Assembly: GCF_040760005.1 (NCBI RefSeq)
Contig: NZ_CP099760.1
Span: forward strand, 2,537,501-2,601,500
DNA from: Pseudomonas sp. stari2
GTDB taxonomy: Bacteria; Pseudomonadota; Gammaproteobacteria; Pseudomonadales; Pseudomonadaceae
Direction of reading: 5' to 3'
Length of the DNA: 64,000 bases
Part shown: in pieces, positions 63,687 through 64,000 of the stretch
How the letters are laid out: every line of letters begins with the position of its first letter
How positions within the stretch are numbered: the stretch's first letter is position 1
Notes under the pieces: generated by a model
Seen by the model: the letters and a program-made list of their open reading frames with translations, nothing else
Databases searched by the model: none
Told to the model about the DNA's origin: nothing
Program-made: the position numbers and the translations under genes

Positions 63687-64000
63687 GGGCAGGCCTCCTG
63701 GCGTTCCAATGACACAGACTGAGAATGAACGCCGCGCCGGCCAGGTGCAGGCGTACCCAATGCAGCCCCCACAGTTGCAGGGTCAGGCCGATATCGTGCT
63801 GGCGGTGACTCTGACGGATGCTGAGCACCAGCGCCGGGATCGTGGTGATGGTCACCATGACGGCGGCGTGGTGGGGGAAACCATTGAGCAGCGCGGAAAT
63901 CGCCAGCAGGTCCAGCAGCCACGCCGCCAGCGACAAAAGCGGAAAGCGCAGCAGGCGCAAACTCAAACCGTGAGTGCGCAGCAGTTGCAGATGACTGCCC
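63679..64000 (-). CDS. C-terminal part of a membrane protein of the polysaccharide locus (partial)
   Basis: The frame runs off the right edge of the window (still open at 64000) and ends at 63679. The visible 107 residues contain two or three hydrophobic helices (LLSLAAWLLDLLAISALL, AAVMVTITTIPALVLSI) and end CHWNARRPARG. This looks like the membrane tail of a glycosyltransferase, but the catalytic part is outside the window. Confidence 0.6.
   Translation of the reverse strand, partial: GSHLQLLRTHGLSLRLLRFPLLSLAAWLLDLLAISALLNGFPHHAAVMVTITTIPALVLSIRQSHRQHDIGLTLQLWGLHWVRLHLAGAAFILSLCHWNARRPARG

Overview
The window looks like a chromosomal segment of a fluorescent Pseudomonas (P. fluorescens/P. 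putida type). Codon use is uniformly GC-rich, many gene junctions are ATGA overlaps, and several families are typical of the genus: DUF6124 small proteins, YcaC-type hydrolases and a Pseudomonas-style interspersed repeat. No tRNA, rRNA, CRISPR array, transposase or phage gene was seen. All identifications come from reading the sequence; no database search was run.

Layout. (1) 1-12.1 kb is ordinary metabolic and regulatory DNA: two LysR regulators, a truncated Ig-like repeat protein, a truncated DUF6124 gene behind a structured RNA leader, a DoxX / ABM-monooxygenase / amidohydrolase / YcaC run, an MscS-type channel with a cyclic-nucleotide domain, and an exported esterase. (2) 12.1-53.8 kb is a coherent accessory block that I read as a manganese(II)-oxidation island. 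It holds the giant multicopper oxidase MnxG with a beta-propeller, two SCO copper chaperones, a cytochrome c/substrate-binding fusion and a parvulin-like protein. It also holds a second multicopper oxidase (McoA-like) with a SCO-cytochrome c fusion. Two sister histidine kinases and one sigma54 response regulator match MnxS1/MnxS2/MnxR. A type II secretion / type IV pilus-like machine is split over two operons (gspG-gspF and E-M-N-O-P-D plus pseudopilins). A complete curli set (csgEFG and curlin genes) and two related secreted proteins complete the block. (3) Inside the island, 36.7-38.9 kb is a patch of repeats, a second DUF6124 gene with its RNA leader, and two orphan antitoxin-like genes. 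(4) 53.9-64 kb starts with a methyltransferase and then carries a minus-strand exopolysaccharide locus: two GNAT-like paralogs, a CelD-like acetyltransferase, two deacetylases, a glycosidase-like protein, a flippase and glycosyltransferases.

How the island seems to work. Phosphorelay from two membrane kinases to MnxR would activate sigma54 promoters. I can see -24/-12 elements before mnxG (16/16 match to consensus), mcoA and the T2SS/csgEFG operon, and weaker ones before gspG, the lytic transglycosylase and the curlin operon. Near each lies an inverted motif close to TTCCCC-N6-GGGGAA, a candidate MnxR operator. The oxidases would be exported, copper-loaded by the SCO proteins and secreted by the co-regulated T2SS. 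Curli fibres made by the same operons could hold the oxidases and the manganese oxide at the cell surface.

A second, independent point of interest is the pair of RNA leaders in front of the two DUF6124 genes. Compared with each other they show many compensatory base changes and a duplicated helix strand that could mask the ribosome binding site, as expected of a bistable RNA switch.
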